Shown: one piece after another, positions 39,640-50,283 of the stretch
Layout: every line of letters starts with the position of its first letter
Position numbering within the stretch: position 1 is the first letter of the stretch
Assembly: GCF_003351865.1 (NCBI RefSeq)
Contig: NZ_CP022242.1
Location: forward strand, 806,001 to 870,000
DNA length: 64,000 nt
Source of the DNA: Methanofervidicoccus sp. A16
GTDB lineage: Archaea; AGJL01; Methanococci; Methanococcales; Methanococcaceae
Direction: 5' to 3'
The notes under the pieces: generated by a model
The model's input: only the letters and a program-made list of their open reading frames with translations
What the model was told of the DNA's origin: nothing
Database searches by the model: none
Translations under genes and position numbers: made by a program

Positions 39640-40161
39640 ATGGCAAAGAAACCTGTAGTAGGGGTACTCTCTGGAGATAGGATAGTGGTATTTAGTAAAG
39701 AGGGTATGTCCCGGTTAAGTGCCAAGAGGTACGGAGAGTTAAACGAGAACTTTCTATCACTATCTCTAATAGAGGGGCTCTATCTACTGTCGAAGAACTG
39801 GATAAAGGTTAAATTTAAGGATAGGTTTCTATCCTTTGAGGAACTTTACAACTACGCTAAAGAAATAGATGAAAGACTGTGTATAAAGTATCTGGTGTAT
39901 AGGGATCTGAAAAATAGAGGTTATACAGTAAAAACTGGACTTAAGTACGGGGCTGATTTTAGGCTCTACAGTAGGGAGAACATCGATGAGGTACACTCTG
40001 AATACCTTGTAAAGGTGTTCTCCGAGGATAGACCTTGTTCCATATCAGAACTTACAGGGTTTGTAAGGGTCGCCCACTCTGTTAGAAAGAAGTTAATAAT
40101 CGCCATCGTAGATAATGACGGGGATATCGTCTACTACAACATGGAATATATAAGACCTTAA
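39640..40161 (+). CDS. endA: tRNA-splicing endonuclease
   Basis: 173 residues, the homotetrameric type. It cuts introns at bulge-helix-bulge motifs in pre-tRNA and pre-rRNA. The catalytic triad is visible: Tyr110 in GADFRLY, His119 in DEVHSEYLV and Lys150 in AHSVRKKLIIAIVD. It begins ten bases after the DUF106 gene and ends nine bases before comC, so the four genes from adkA on form one unit. Confidence 0.93.
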   Translation: MAKKPVVGVLSGDRIVVFSKEGMSRLSAKRYGELNENFLSLSLIEGLYLLSKNWIKVKFKDRFLSFEELYNYAKEIDERLCIKYLVYRDLKNRGYTVKTGLKYGADFRLYSRENIDEVHSEYLVKVFSEDRPCSISELTGFVRVAHSVRKKLIIAIVDNDGDIVYYNMEYIRP

Positions 40162-40170
40162 GGTGATAAG

Positions 40171-41211
40171 ATGGTTTTAAGGATCTCACCTGAGAAGGAG
40201 AAGGAACTTATTATGGATATATTGAAGAGTTATGGAGTAAGTGAGGAGGATGCAGAGATCACTGCAAATATATACGTAGAGGCTGATCTTAAGGGGTTCC
40301 GATCCCATGGTATAGGCAGGTTTCCCCAGACAGTTACAAGTATTGAAGTAGGGAATATCAACGTCAACCCAGATATTAAGGTTATAAGGGAGAGTCCTGC
40401 AGTGGCTACCATCGACGGAGACATGGGGTTAGGTTATGTGGTGGGAGAGAGGGCTATGGAGTTGGCTATGGAGAAGGCGAAGAATGTAGGTATAGGTGCA
40501 GTTGCAACTGTGAATTCCAACCACTTCGGTATAGCAGGGCACTACGCAGAGATGGCACTTAGGGAGGATCTCATCGGTATAGTGATTACAAATACAGAAC
40601 CTGCAATGGCACCTTTTGGAGGTATGGAGAAGATACTTGGGACAAACCCAATAGCGATAGCCATCAAGGGGAAGAAACATATATACTCCTTAGATATGGC
40701 AACCTCCTCCATTGCAAGGGGAAAGATAATGGAGGCTGCAAGGACTGGAAAGAAGATCCCTGAAAATTGTGCCATAGATAAGGAAGGTAATCCTACTACA
40801 GATCCTAAGAAAGCCTTAGAAGGTTGTATTTTGCCATTTGGAGGTCCAAAGGGGTACGCCTTAGCCTTAGCAATTGAGATAATTGCGGCTATAGGAGGGG
40901 CGGAGATGGGTAGTAAGGTTAGAGGGACTGCAACTCCAACTGAGAGATGCACTAAAGGGGATCTCTTTATAGCCATGGATCCAGGATTCTTTGGAGATAA
41001 GGAGGAGTTTATGGAAAAGGTTGATGCCCTTATAGAGGAGATAAAAAACTCCAAACCTGCCAAGGGTTCTAAGATACTTATACCTGGAGAGATAGAGAGG
41101 ATGAATATGGAGAAGTATAGAAAAGAGGGTATTGAAATTGATGAGGTACTTTACAACAGATTAAAGGAGATATGTGAAAAGAGAGGGTTAAAGATAGAGA
41201 AATACTTTTAA
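40171..41211 (+). CDS. comC: (R)-sulfolactate / L-2-hydroxycarboxylate dehydrogenase
   Basis: 346 residues of the MDH/LDH2 (non-Rossmann) oxidoreductase family. In methanogens ComC oxidises sulfolactate to sulfopyruvate in coenzyme M synthesis and can also act on other hydroxyacids. Motifs are EADLKGFRSHGIGRFPQTV, VATVNSNHFGIAGHYAEMA, GTNPIAIAI and LPFGGPKGYALALAIEI. Adjacency to endA matches my memory of the Methanocaldococcus order. Its length is close to the characterised enzyme. Confidence 0.88.
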   Translation: MVLRISPEKEKELIMDILKSYGVSEEDAEITANIYVEADLKGFRSHGIGRFPQTVTSIEVGNINVNPDIKVIRESPAVATIDGDMGLGYVVGERAMELAMEKAKNVGIGAVATVNSNHFGIAGHYAEMALREDLIGIVITNTEPAMAPFGGMEKILGTNPIAIAIKGKKHIYSLDMATSSIARGKIMEAARTGKKIPENCAIDKEGNPTTDPKKALEGCILPFGGPKGYALALAIEIIAAIGGAEMGSKVRGTATPTERCTKGDLFIAMDPGFFGDKEEFMEKVDALIEEIKNSKPAKGSKILIPGEIERMNMEKYRKEGIEIDEVLYNRLKEICEKRGLKIEKYF

Positions 41212-41346
41212 AATATTCATTGTAATTATTTAAACAAAACCCTACCAACAGGTACGAAAATCTTTTATTAGTATATTAAAAAATAGTTTAGAAGATAATT
41301 ATAATTTTTTATTATTTATAACATTAAAATTATTATTAAAAAATCA

Positions 41347-41895
41347 TTATCCACTCTCTAACTCCTCCTTCAATTCAAGGGCTCTCTTTATCCACTCCTC
41401 TTCAAATGGCCTCTCAGATGCTATCATCACTATACTCTTTCCGTAGAACGTTTTTCTTATCCTCATACCCTCTGGAAATACCCTATTCATAAAGTCTAGT
41501 ACCTTAGATATGAACTCTTCCTCTGCATCGTATATAATCATATCTAGATCTATGGGTGTATCTGTAATAATCTCGAACCTTGAGGGCTGATCTATTACAT
41601 TCAACTTTTCCAATAACTGAGGGGCATAGGTTTCGTCTTCTATTTTTAATTTTGTGATCGTTCTATCTCCCTCCTTTTTACTCTCCTCTACAGTTACAAC
41701 ATCTCTAAGTTTTATAGGTTTGGAGGTGGATTTTGGGAGAACACCAATGATAAAGTAGGGGTCTTTTTCTCTACATATCATAACTACTTTAGTTAAAGAT
41801 TTTCCAATAACTACATCCATCAGGGCAGTTTGAATTATTTTATAGTATATCTCCTGTCCAGCCTTATCCTCACAATCTACGTATATCTTAGCCAT
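41347..41895 (-). CDS. Probable methanogenesis marker protein 17
   Basis: 182 residues. N-terminal KIYVDCEDKAGQEIYYKII, PYFIIGVLPKSTSKPIKLRDV in the middle and a C-terminal EEWIKRALELKEE fit, in my judgement, the methanogenesis marker 17 family, which is found only in methanogens and is of unknown role. No membrane segment or cofactor motif is visible. It stands alone, divergent from the rpoH cluster. The assignment rests on memory of the family, not on a search. Confidence 0.62.
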   Translation of the reverse strand: MAKIYVDCEDKAGQEIYYKIIQTALMDVVIGKSLTKVVMICREKDPYFIIGVLPKSTSKPIKLRDVVTVEESKKEGDRTITKLKIEDETYAPQLLEKLNVIDQPSRFEIITDTPIDLDMIIYDAEEEFISKVLDFMNRVFPEGMRIRKTFYGKSIVMIASERPFEEEWIKRALELKEELESG

Positions 41896-41996
41896 GCTTC
41901 TTCCCCAAAAATTTATCTAAAATCTAATATCACCGTTATTCTTTATTGGTGAAGATTATTTAAAACTTTTTATTACAAGGGAAGCAACTTACCGAA

Positions 41997-42010
41997 AAAG
42001 ATATATAGGA
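41997..42010 (+). promoter_or_regulatory. TATA box of the rpo operon
   Basis: AAAAGATATATAGGAG has an A-rich BRE-like start and a TATA core about 75 bp before the rpoH GTG. Confidence 0.45.
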
Positions 42011-42079
42011 GTAAAAAATACTCTACATGATGCACATCGAAAGATTATCACACTAGACTATTTTACGGAGGCTAAGAAT

Positions 42080-42316
42080 GTGAAGGTGACCTCCCATAGG
42101 TTGGTACCTAAACATGAAATTATGTCAGAAGAAGAAGTACAAGACTTGTTAAAAAGGTACAATATAAAGATACAGCAGTTACCTAAGATATTCGACACCG
42201 ATCCTGTTGTTGAGGAGATAGGGGCAAAACCAGGTGATGTTATTAGGATAACTAGGGAGAGCCCTACAGCCGGGAAGAGTGTATATTATAGGTTAGTAAT
42301 TAAGAAAACTGTATAA
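42080..42316 (+). CDS. rpoH: RNA polymerase subunit H (Rpb5 C-terminal domain)
   Basis: 78 residues from GTG 42080, eight bases after GGAGG. It is equivalent to the C-terminal assembly domain of eukaryotic Rpb5: [42 protein letters not shown] and YYRLVIK. It heads the rpoH-rpoB2-rpoB1-rpoA1 cluster, the usual order in euryarchaea. Confidence 0.96.
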   Translation: MKVTSHRLVPKHEIMSEEEVQDLLKRYNIKIQQLPKIFDTDPVVEEIGAKPGDVIRITRESPTAGKSVYYRLVIKKTV

Positions 42317-42405
42317 CTAATTTTATTAATACCTATCTATGATATTCAATTTTTATCTATTATCCGTATTATAATTATTATTAATACCTACCAATGGGGA
42401 GAAAT

Positions 42406-43938
42406 ATGGAAACCCAGACAATAGTAGATTCCTTTTTTAAAGAGAATAGTTTAGTAAAACATCAGATAGAGTCCTTCAACAGATTTTTAGATTATAAATT
42501 ACAGAAGATAATAGATGAAGTAGGAGTTATAGAGACTGAAATTAAAGGAGGATATAAGGTAAAACTTGGTAAGATCAGAGTGGAAAAACCAGTAAATAAA
42601 GAGGCAGATGGTTCTATTAGAAGAATAACTCCTATGGAGGCTCGAATAAGGAATCTATCATATTCTGCCCCGGTATATCTAGAGATGACGCCTATTATTG
42701 GAGGGGATGGTGAAGAAGAGGTCGTTGGTGAAACTGTAGAGGTGTATATAGGAGAATTACCTATAATGCTTGGATCCAAGGCCTGCTATCTTTATGGGAA
42801 AAGTAGGAAAGAGTTAATAGACATGGGGGAGGATCCTGAGGATCCGTTCGGTTACTTTATAATAAACGGTTCAGAGAGGGTACTAGTAACCCAGGAGGAT
42901 CTAGTTCAGAATAGGATTCTATGTGAGAAGACTGAAAGAAACAACAAGATGGTTTATGTTGCTAAGGTGTTTTCAACTAGACATGGGTTCAGGGCTCTAT
43001 GTACCGTTGAAAGGCATGAGGACGGTAAGTTAAATGTAACCTTTCCAGGTCTCGCTGGAAGTATTCCTCTTATTATACTCATGAAGGCCCTTGGAGCAGA
43101 AAGTGATAGTGATTTAATAAACATGATATCTGACGATCAACGAGTAGTTATGCAGTTAATTACAAATATACTAGAGATTAGGGAGGAGTACAACATAGCC
43201 ACCCAACAAGACGCTTTGGAGTATATTGGAAAGAAGGTTGCACCTGGACAGCCAAAAGATTATAGGCTTAAGAGGGCAGAGACTATACTCTGTAACTATC
43301 TACTACCACATATGGGCGTTAAAAAAGAGGACTTTATTAAAAAGTGTGCCTTCTTAGGGAGGATGGCGAGAAATGCCATTGAGTTGTATCTAGGTCTTAG
43401 AGTTGAGGATGACAAGGACCACTATGGGAATAAGAGATTAAAACTTGCAGGGGAGTTGATGGAGGATCTATTTAGGTACTCCTTCAACCAGTTAGTTAAA
43501 GACATAAAGTATCAGTTAGAGAGGCAGGTTCTTAGGAACAGATCTCCCTCTATACAGTCTGCAGTGAGAAGTGATGTTTTAACTGAGAGAATAAGGCATG
43601 CCATGGCTACAGGAAACTGGGTAGGAGGTAGAACTGGAGTAAGTCAGTTGTTAGATAGAACAAGTTATCTCTCTACTCTATCTCAACTGAGAAGGGTAGT
43701 ATCTCCACTATCTAGGTCTCAGCCACACTTCGAGGCAAGGGATCTTCATGCTACCCAGTGGGGTAAGATATGTCCCTCTGAAACACCTGAGGGTCCAAAC
43801 TGTGGTCTCGTTAAGAATCTGGCAATAATGTGTAAGGTTACTACAGATGAGAAGGAAGGGGAGAAGAAGGTATTAGAAATTTTAAAGGATATCTCTATAA
43901 ACCCTGTTAGAGAGTTTCTAACTCCTCCTAACTCCTAA
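42406..43938 (+). CDS. rpoB2: RNA polymerase subunit B'' (N-terminal part of the beta-like subunit)
   Basis: 510 residues from ATG 42406, five bases after GGGGAG; ATG 42394 overlaps that site. The subunit B of methanogens is split, and this is the N-terminal half. Conserved regions are the protrusion/lobe parts GYFIINGSERVLVTQED and LATQWGKICPSETPEGPNCGLVKNL near the C-terminus, the latter part of the fork/rifampicin-site region. The split lies after EFLTPPNS, as in other Methanococcales. Confidence 0.96.
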   Translation: METQTIVDSFFKENSLVKHQIESFNRFLDYKLQKIIDEVGVIETEIKGGYKVKLGKIRVEKPVNKEADGSIRRITPMEARIRNLSYSAPVYLEMTPIIGGDGEEEVVGETVEVYIGELPIMLGSKACYLYGKSRKELIDMGEDPEDPFGYFIINGSERVLVTQEDLVQNRILCEKTERNNKMVYVAKVFSTRHGFRALCTVERHEDGKLNVTFPGLAGSIPLIILMKALGAESDSDLINMISDDQRVVMQLITNILEIREEYNIATQQDALEYIGKKVAPGQPKDYRLKRAETILCNYLLPHMGVKKEDFIKKCAFLGRMARNAIELYLGLRVEDDKDHYGNKRLKLAGELMEDLFRYSFNQLVKDIKYQLERQVLRNRSPSIQSAVRSDVLTERIRHAMATGNWVGGRTGVSQLLDRTSYLSTLSQLRRVVSPLSRSQPHFEARDLHATQWGKICPSETPEGPNCGLVKNLAIMCKVTTDEKEGEKKVLEILKDISINPVREFLTPPNS

Positions 43939-43988
43939 GGAGGGAATATAACTGTTAAAGTGTTAATAATACTCCAAAGGTGAAATCC

Positions 43989-45824
43989 TTGAAAAAGGAG
44001 GTAAATCTCTATATCAACGGAAAGTTGGTAGGTACAGTAGATAATCCCGAAGAGGTTGTCAAATATTTAAGAGAGAAGAGGAGAAGGGGGGAGTTATCAC
44101 CCTATACCTCCATATCCTATAACGAGGAGAGTAACGATATCCACATCTCTACAGATGGAGGTAGGATAATAAGACCTCTTATTGTTGTAGAAAATGGGAA
44201 GCCCAAACTAACTGAGGAACATATTGAGAAGTTAAAGAAAGGAGAGATAACATTCTCAGATCTAGTTAAAGAAGGAGTTATAGAGTATCTAGACGCTGAA
44301 GAGGAGGAAAATGCCTACATTGCAGTGTACGAGGAGGAGTTAACTGAGGAGCATACCCATTTGGAGATAGATCCCATGTCTATATTAGGGGTGGGTGCAG
44401 GTGTGGCCCCCTATCCTGAACACAACTCTGCACCAAGAATTACCATGGCTGCTGCCATGGCAAAGCAGTCTATAGGTTTCCCAACGTCAAATATTAGGCA
44501 GAGAATGGATACTAAAGGCCATCTTCTTCATTACCCTCAGGTGCCAATAGTAAAGACAAAACACCAAGATATAATAGGATTTGATAAAAGACCTGCTGGA
44601 CAGAACTTCGTAGTAGCCATTATGAGTTATGAAGGATACAATATGGAGGATGCATTTATATTGAACAAGGCGTCCATTGAGAGGGGACTGGGTAGAAGTA
44701 CCTTCTTTAGATGCTACGAGGGTTACGAGAAGAGATACCCTGGAGGACAGATGGACAGATTTGAAATACCTGAGAGGGGCGTTAGGGGATACAGATCAGA
44801 AGAGGCCTATAAAGCCTTGGGAGAGGATGGAATAGCAGAGGTTGAGGCAGAGGTAGAATCTGGAGATGTGATAATTGGAAAGACATCTCCACCAAGGTTC
44901 TTAGAGGAGCAGGATATATCCCTTAGAACGAAATCCCAGAGAAGGGACACCTCCGTTACAGTGAGACATGGGGAGAAAGGTATAGTAGATACTGTAGTAC
45001 TGACGGAGACCAAGGAAGGAAATAGACTGGTAAAGGTGAAGGTTAGAGATCTAAGGATACCTGAGTTGGGAGATAAGTTCGCCTCCAGGCATGGACAGAA
45101 GGGGGTTGTTGGGTTAATAGTTCCCCAGGAGGATATGCCATTTACTGAAAGTGGAATAGTACCAGATCTAATAATAAACCCTCACGCTATACCATCTAGA
45201 ATGACAATTGGACAACTTTTAGAGATGATAGGAGGAAAGGTTGGAGCCTTAGAGTGTAGGAGGATAAACGGTACAATATTCTGTGGAGAGAAGGAGTGGG
45301 ATCTGAGGAAAGCTCTAGAAATGTACGGCTTTAAACATCATGGGAAGGAGGTAATGTACAGCGGAAAGACGGGAGAAAAGTTAGAGTGTGAGATATTCAT
45401 CGGGATAGCCTACTACCAGAAACTGCACCACCTCGTTGCAGGTAAGATACATGCAAGAAGTAGGGGACCAATTCAGGTGCTTACAAGACAGCCTACAGAG
45501 GGTAGAGCAAGGGAGGGTGGTTTAAGATTTGGAGAGATGGAGAGAGACGTACTTATAGGACATGGTGCTGCTCTACTTCTCAAAGAGAGGTTATTTGATG
45601 AGTCTGATCCTTACCAGTGTTATATCTGTTCAAACTGTGGAGAGATTGCCATATATGACCATAGAAAAGGTATTAAGTACTGCCAAGTATGTGGGGAGAT
45701 TGAGGACGTCCAGAGTAACAAAAAGATTCCTGGAATCAAAATGCCATATGCATTTAAGTTGCTCCTGGATGAACTTAAAAGTATGGGTATAAATCCAAAG
45801 TTAAAGGTTAGAGATAGGGTATAA
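43989..45824 (+). CDS. rpoB1: RNA polymerase subunit B' (C-terminal part of the beta-like subunit)
   Basis: 611 residues from TTG 43989, five bases after GGTGA; GTG 43980 lies in that site. Conserved are [17 protein letters not shown], the active-site parts [12 protein letters not shown] and [17 protein letters not shown], and the zinc finger CYICSNCG...CQVCGE close to the C-terminus. It starts 50 bases after rpoB2. Confidence 0.96.
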   Translation: MKKEVNLYINGKLVGTVDNPEEVVKYLREKRRRGELSPYTSISYNEESNDIHISTDGGRIIRPLIVVENGKPKLTEEHIEKLKKGEITFSDLVKEGVIEYLDAEEEENAYIAVYEEELTEEHTHLEIDPMSILGVGAGVAPYPEHNSAPRITMAAAMAKQSIGFPTSNIRQRMDTKGHLLHYPQVPIVKTKHQDIIGFDKRPAGQNFVVAIMSYEGYNMEDAFILNKASIERGLGRSTFFRCYEGYEKRYPGGQMDRFEIPERGVRGYRSEEAYKALGEDGIAEVEAEVESGDVIIGKTSPPRFLEEQDISLRTKSQRRDTSVTVRHGEKGIVDTVVLTETKEGNRLVKVKVRDLRIPELGDKFASRHGQKGVVGLIVPQEDMPFTESGIVPDLIINPHAIPSRMTIGQLLEMIGGKVGALECRRINGTIFCGEKEWDLRKALEMYGFKHHGKEVMYSGKTGEKLECEIFIGIAYYQKLHHLVAGKIHARSRGPIQVLTRQPTEGRAREGGLRFGEMERDVLIGHGAALLLKERLFDESDPYQCYICSNCGEIAIYDHRKGIKYCQVCGEIEDVQSNKKIPGIKMPYAFKLLLDELKSMGINPKLKVRDRV

Positions 45825-46086
45825 TAGTAGTATTTTCTCTTAAAAATAATAATTATTATTATAAAAATTATTTAAAAAAAATTAAGAAGGATGTTAAAAA
45901 TAGGGGTTGAAGTCCTATTGTCTATTATTTCCCTTTAATTATCCCTATATTTTCCCCTAATAATGTCCATAAGCACTGAAGAAAGTAGTATCTCACTCCG
46001 ATAGTACTGTCACTCTTTGATTTATAAACATGAATAAAACTTCAACCTCTAAAGCATCTTATAATAGTTAAGATAGGTGAAGTCCT
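45825..46086. other. rpoB1-rpoA1 spacer with a solo F3-type core (minus)
   Basis: A 261-bp gap, unusually long inside this operon. On the minus strand at about 45970-46010 the sequence CTACTTTCTTCAGTGCTTA matches the F3-core-like motif. AGGTGA at 46076-46081 serves rpoA1. A TATA-like sequence is not obvious, so I cannot say if rpoA1 has its own promoter. Confidence 0.4.
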
Positions 46087-48759
46087 ATGGACAAATATGA
46101 CATTCCAAAGGAAATTGGAGAAATTTTATTTGGTCTCCTCTCTCCCGATTATATTAGAAAGATATCTGTAGCGAGAATAGTAACGGCAGATACTTACGAC
46201 GATGACGGTTATCCTATAGAAGGAGGATTGATGGATACAAGGTTGGGAGTTATAGACCCTGGGTTAATATGTAAAACATGTGGAGGTAGAATTGGAACCT
46301 GTCCAGGACACTTTGGACATATAGAACTTGCGAAACCTGTAATACATATTGGATTTGCAAAGGAGATATACAAGATTCTTAAGGCTGTATGTCCTCACTG
46401 TGGAAGGGTGACACTCTCTGAAACGAAGAGGGAGGAATATTTAAAGAAAATGAAAAAATTGGAGGATGAAGGAGGGGATAGGTGGACCTTAGTAGATGAG
46501 ATACTGAAGGATGCTGCAGGGAAGGAAGTCTGTCCCTACTGTGGAGAGACAAAATACAGTATTAAGTATTCTAAACCTACATCCTATTACAGGGTAGAGG
46601 GCAAATCAGAAAGGCAAATGACACCTTCAGAGGTTAGAGAAATACTAGAAAAGATACCAGATGAGGATTGTCCACTGTTGGGAATAAATCCAAAGACTAC
46701 AAGGCCAGAGTGGATGGTTTTAACTGTATTACCTGTACCTCCCGTTACTGTGAGGCCCTCTATTACACTTGAAAGTGGAGAGAGGAGTGAGGACGATCTA
46801 ACCCATAAGTTGGTTGATATAATAAGGATAAATCAGAGGTTGGAGGAGAATATTGAAGGAGGAGCTCCACATTTAATTATTGAAGATCTCTGGGATCTTC
46901 TACAGTACCATGTAAATACCTACTTTGACAACGAGGCACCAGGTATACCTCCCGCCAAACATAGAAGTGGAAGGCCCCTTAGAACCTTGGCCCAGAGATT
47001 AAAGGGTAAAGAGGGTAGGTTCAGACACAACCTTGCTGGTAAGAGGGTAAACTTCTCTGCAAGGACTGTTATATCACCAGATCCAAGACTGAGTATAAAC
47101 GAGGTAGGAGTACCAGTAGAGATAGCGATGGAGTTGACAGTACCTGAAAAGGTTACAAAGCACAACATCGAGAGGATAAGAAGACTTATAAAGAACGGTG
47201 CACAGAAACACCCTGGAGTGAACTATGTAATAAAGAGGATAAAATTGGGAGATGGAAGAGAAGAGGAAGTAAAGATAAAAATAAACGAGAAGAACAAGGA
47301 TCTATGGGCTGAAAAGGTTGAAGAGGGAATGGTAGTTGAGAGGCATCTAATGGATGGAGATATAGTACTGTACAACAGACAGCCATCCCTCCATAGGATG
47401 TCCATCATGGCCCATAAGGTTAAAGTACTACCTTACAGAACCTTCAGACATAACCTCTGTGTATGTCCACCATATAACGCAGATTTCGATGGAGACGAGA
47501 TGAACCTCCATGTTCCTCAGAACGAGGAGGCCATGGTAGAGGCTGAAGTCCTCATGTTGGTGGAGAAACATATCGTCTCCCCAAGGTTTGGAGGACCTAT
47601 TATCGGAGCGATCCACGACCATATCTCTGGAGCATATATATTGACAAGTTCCTACTTCACAAAGGATGAGGCTGTTCTTATACTAAGGGCTGCAGGAATT
47701 AAGGAGGATCTAGGAGAACCTGATATAGTAAAGGATGGTGTAGAACTGTACAGTGGGAAGAGACTCTTCAGTAAGGTACTGCCAGAGGGACTAAATCTGA
47801 AGTACAGGGCAAAGGTCTGTAAAAAATGTGATGTATGTAAGGATGAGTGTCCCTACGACGCCAAGGTAGTTATAAAGAACGGAGAACTTGTAAAAGGTGT
47901 GATAGACAAAAATGGATATGGTGCAGAGGCAGGTATCCTCTTGAATACAATAGTGAAGGAATACGGATCTGAGGTTGCAAGAGACTTCTTAGATAGATCT
48001 ACAAAGATGGTTATTGAAACCCTTATGATAAAAGGGTTTACAACAGGTATAGACGACGAAGATATACCAGAGGAGGCTAGAAAGGAGATCCAGAGGATAC
48101 TAGATAAGGCTGAGGAAGAGGTAGAGGAGATTATTAGGGCTTATGAGGAGGGAACTCTTGAACCTTTACCTGGAAGAAACCTAGAAGAATCTAGGGAAAC
48201 CTACATTATGCAGATACTAGGTAGGGCAAGGGATGAGGCAGGTAAGGTTGCAGAGAGATATCTAAGTGAGAACAACCACGCTGCACTGATGGCTAGAACT
48301 GGTGCTAGAGGATCTCTCTTAAACATCACCATGATGGCGGCCTGTGTAGGTCAGCAATCTGTAAGAGGAGGAAGAATATTCAGAGGGTACAGAAGAAGGA
48401 CACTTCCACACTTTAAGAAGGGTAGTCTATCGGCGAGATCCCATGGATTCGTTAGAAGTTGCTATAAAGAAGGTCTATCTCCAACTGAGTTCTTCTTCCA
48501 CGCAATGGGAGGAAGGGAAGGTTTAGTTGACCAGGCAGTTAGAACTGCCCAGTCAGGATATATGCAGAGGAGACTTATAAACGCCCTCCAGGATTTAAAG
48601 GTAGAGTACGACGGCACAGTTAGGGATGCAAAAGGACTTATAGTTCAGTTTACCTACGGAGAGGACGGAGTAGATCCCGCTAAGGCAGACCATGGAAAGG
48701 CTGTAGATTTAGACAAGATATTCACAAAGGTACTGTCTAGGAGAGGAGAAATGACTTAA
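46087..48759 (+). CDS. rpoA1: RNA polymerase subunit A' (N-terminal part of the beta'-like subunit)
   Basis: 890 residues. It contains the catalytic magnesium site NADFDGDEMNLHVP (Asp 466, 468 and 470), the N-terminal zinc site CKTCGGRIGTCPGHFGH (C62, C65, C72, H75), a second zinc-binding pair (CPHCG and CPYCG) and the bridge-helix region with GLVDQAVRTAQSGYMQRRL near the C-terminus. No intein interrupts it, in contrast with Methanocaldococcus jannaschii. The gene ends at the normal A'/A'' split, but rpoA2 does not follow. Confidence 0.97.
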   Translation: MDKYDIPKEIGEILFGLLSPDYIRKISVARIVTADTYDDDGYPIEGGLMDTRLGVIDPGLICKTCGGRIGTCPGHFGHIELAKPVIHIGFAKEIYKILKAVCPHCGRVTLSETKREEYLKKMKKLEDEGGDRWTLVDEILKDAAGKEVCPYCGETKYSIKYSKPTSYYRVEGKSERQMTPSEVREILEKIPDEDCPLLGINPKTTRPEWMVLTVLPVPPVTVRPSITLESGERSEDDLTHKLVDIIRINQRLEENIEGGAPHLIIEDLWDLLQYHVNTYFDNEAPGIPPAKHRSGRPLRTLAQRLKGKEGRFRHNLAGKRVNFSARTVISPDPRLSINEVGVPVEIAMELTVPEKVTKHNIERIRRLIKNGAQKHPGVNYVIKRIKLGDGREEEVKIKINEKNKDLWAEKVEEGMVVERHLMDGDIVLYNRQPSLHRMSIMAHKVKVLPYRTFRHNLCVCPPYNADFDGDEMNLHVPQNEEAMVEAEVLMLVEKHIVSPRFGGPIIGAIHDHISGAYILTSSYFTKDEAVLILRAAGIKEDLGEPDIVKDGVELYSGKRLFSKVLPEGLNLKYRAKVCKKCDVCKDECPYDAKVVIKNGELVKGVIDKNGYGAEAGILLNTIVKEYGSEVARDFLDRSTKMVIETLMIKGFTTGIDDEDIPEEARKEIQRILDKAEEEVEEIIRAYEEGTLEPLPGRNLEESRETYIMQILGRARDEAGKVAERYLSENNHAALMARTGARGSLLNITMMAACVGQQSVRGGRIFRGYRRRTLPHFKKGSLSARSHGFVRSCYKEGLSPTEFFFHAMGGREGLVDQAVRTAQSGYMQRRLINALQDLKVEYDGTVRDAKGLIVQFTYGEDGVDPAKADHGKAVDLDKIFTKVLSRRGEMT

Positions 48760-48807
48760 AATATTATTATATTTTTAATTTTAATTAGTTTCCATTAAAT
48801 AATATTT

Positions 48808-49033
48808 ACCCTAATTCCCATCAAAAAATTCTAATAAGAATAACAATAATTATAAAAAATAAAAATATAAAAAGAAGTATTAAAATTATTGAAATCAAAA
48901 TAAGAGATAAATAATCTCTCCTGGAATGCTCTAAGATACTGTAGGGATAAAACAGATCCTCCCTAACAGTCTGCTATTATTAACTTTATTATTTTTTTTA
49001 TTATCTAAATCTTACTTTGGTGGGAATTAAGGT
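48808..49033 (-). repeat. F2 repeat element, 226 bp, minus orientation
   Basis: Reads ACCCTAATTCCCATCAAAAA on the left and TTTGGTGGGAATTAAGGT on the right. The inverted F2 core TCTCTCCTGGAATGCTCTAAG and GATCCTCCCTAACAG is at about 48915-48970. It lies directly downstream of rpoA1, where rpoA2 would be expected, and is joined to a truncated F3 element. Confidence 0.72.
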
Positions 49034-49130
49034 TTATTTTATTGTTCCTCTTAAGATTTTTATTATTTTTTATTATGATAATCATTTTTATTATTATTTT
49101 TTTAATCACAATCTTGATGGGGACTAGGGT
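49034..49130 (-). repeat. Truncated F3 element joined to F2
   Basis: CTCTTAAGATTTTTATTATT to AATCACAATCTTGATGGGG then ACTAGGGT is the same F3 arm seen at 672-922 and, inverted, at 52837 and 63481. In all three composites the F3 arm ends where the F2 terminal repeat starts. A short direct repeat GGTATAATATTTATT follows at about 49128-49160. Confidence 0.6.
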
Positions 49131-49354
49131 ATAATATTTATTTAGGGTATAATATTTATTATTATTTTTATTCTTTAGGATTTTAATGAATAGAAATAAA
49201 AAAAGGAAAAAATACTGGTGAAAAACAAATCTGCTGTATTTTCTAGAAAGTTTTACCACTGGGAAAGTAGGAAAAAACACTACTATTAGTTCTATTCCTT
49301 ATAAATATTGATTACCGTCTCCACTCCAATCTATAGATAGAATTCTGTCGGAGA

Positions 49355-50005
49355 TTACTTCCTCTTTTTCCTTCTGTACTCTTCAACATATTTATTGATC
49401 ATACTCAATATTTTATTCCATCCGAAGTTTTTCTTTAGAGAACCTACTACGAAGGTATCTGTCCACTGGCTCCATGGAGGAGAATATCCAAATAACTCCA
49501 CTATCCTATCCAACTGACTATCCCAATCCCTCCTCTTTATCTTATCCATCTTGTTTATTAGAACTATAGGGTTTAACTTCAACTCTTTTAAAAACTGGAA
49601 CATTTCAATATCAATTGGTATCTCATTCCTGCTATCCCATCTTTTCACAATCTCAGGAAAGGCCTTCCCATCTATTACTAAAATTGAACAGGCTATCTTC
49701 TCACAGTTATCCTCTATATACCACACTATTTTATCTTTTATAGATTCCTCAACTTTCTTATCTAAACCGCTCATAAATCCAAAACCAGGGAGGTCAACCA
49801 AGGTATAGTTTTTCATGGGGTATTTATTTATTTTTAAGGTAACTCCTGGTCTCTTTCCAACCCTAACGTTCTTGTTGCTGGTGATTAACCTAACTAAGGT
49901 AGATTTTCCTACGTTAGACCTCCCAGTAACTATAACCTCAGGTTTATCTGGCTCTTCCTCCTTAATAAATCTTTTAAATTTTTCAATATCTTTTAACTCT
50001 CTCAT
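49355..50005 (-). CDS. engB: EngB-type GTP-binding protein
   Basis: 216 residues, a TRAFAC-class GTPase. EngB/YsxC proteins assist ribosome assembly in bacteria; the archaeal role is less clear. G motifs are visible: G1 GRSNVGKST (28-36), G3 DLPGFGF (71-77) and G4 NKMD (150-153). A basic tail (EEYRRKKRK) ends the protein. It is a single gene, convergent with the rpo cluster across the F2/F3 repeats. Confidence 0.92.
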   Translation of the reverse strand: MRELKDIEKFKRFIKEEEPDKPEVIVTGRSNVGKSTLVRLITSNKNVRVGKRPGVTLKINKYPMKNYTLVDLPGFGFMSGLDKKVEESIKDKIVWYIEDNCEKIACSILVIDGKAFPEIVKRWDSRNEIPIDIEMFQFLKELKLNPIVLINKMDKIKRRDWDSQLDRIVELFGYSPPWSQWTDTFVVGSLKKNFGWNKILSMINKYVEEYRRKKRK

Positions 50006-50283
50006 ATTTTCCCTTTATAATCGTGTCATATTTTAAACAATTAAAAATAATAAAAATTAAAAAATTAGTTATAAAGATGAAAAATAGAAAGAAAAAGTAA
50101 GAAACAACAGAACTCCACTCTGTTTCTTCAGTGTCCAGATATTCCAAGGAATAAATATAATTATTTTTAATCTCTTAATGAGAATTATTTTTAACTTGTA
50201 TTATTCTTTTGTTTATAATTTTAAATCTTATGATATGGTAGTATTAATATTGGAATAAATTTTCCCATGACCATTATTATACA

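Noticed and set aside
46087-48759. Intein in rpoA1
   Set aside because: The catalytic NADFDGD region and the remainder are continuous at 890 residues with no inserted domain.
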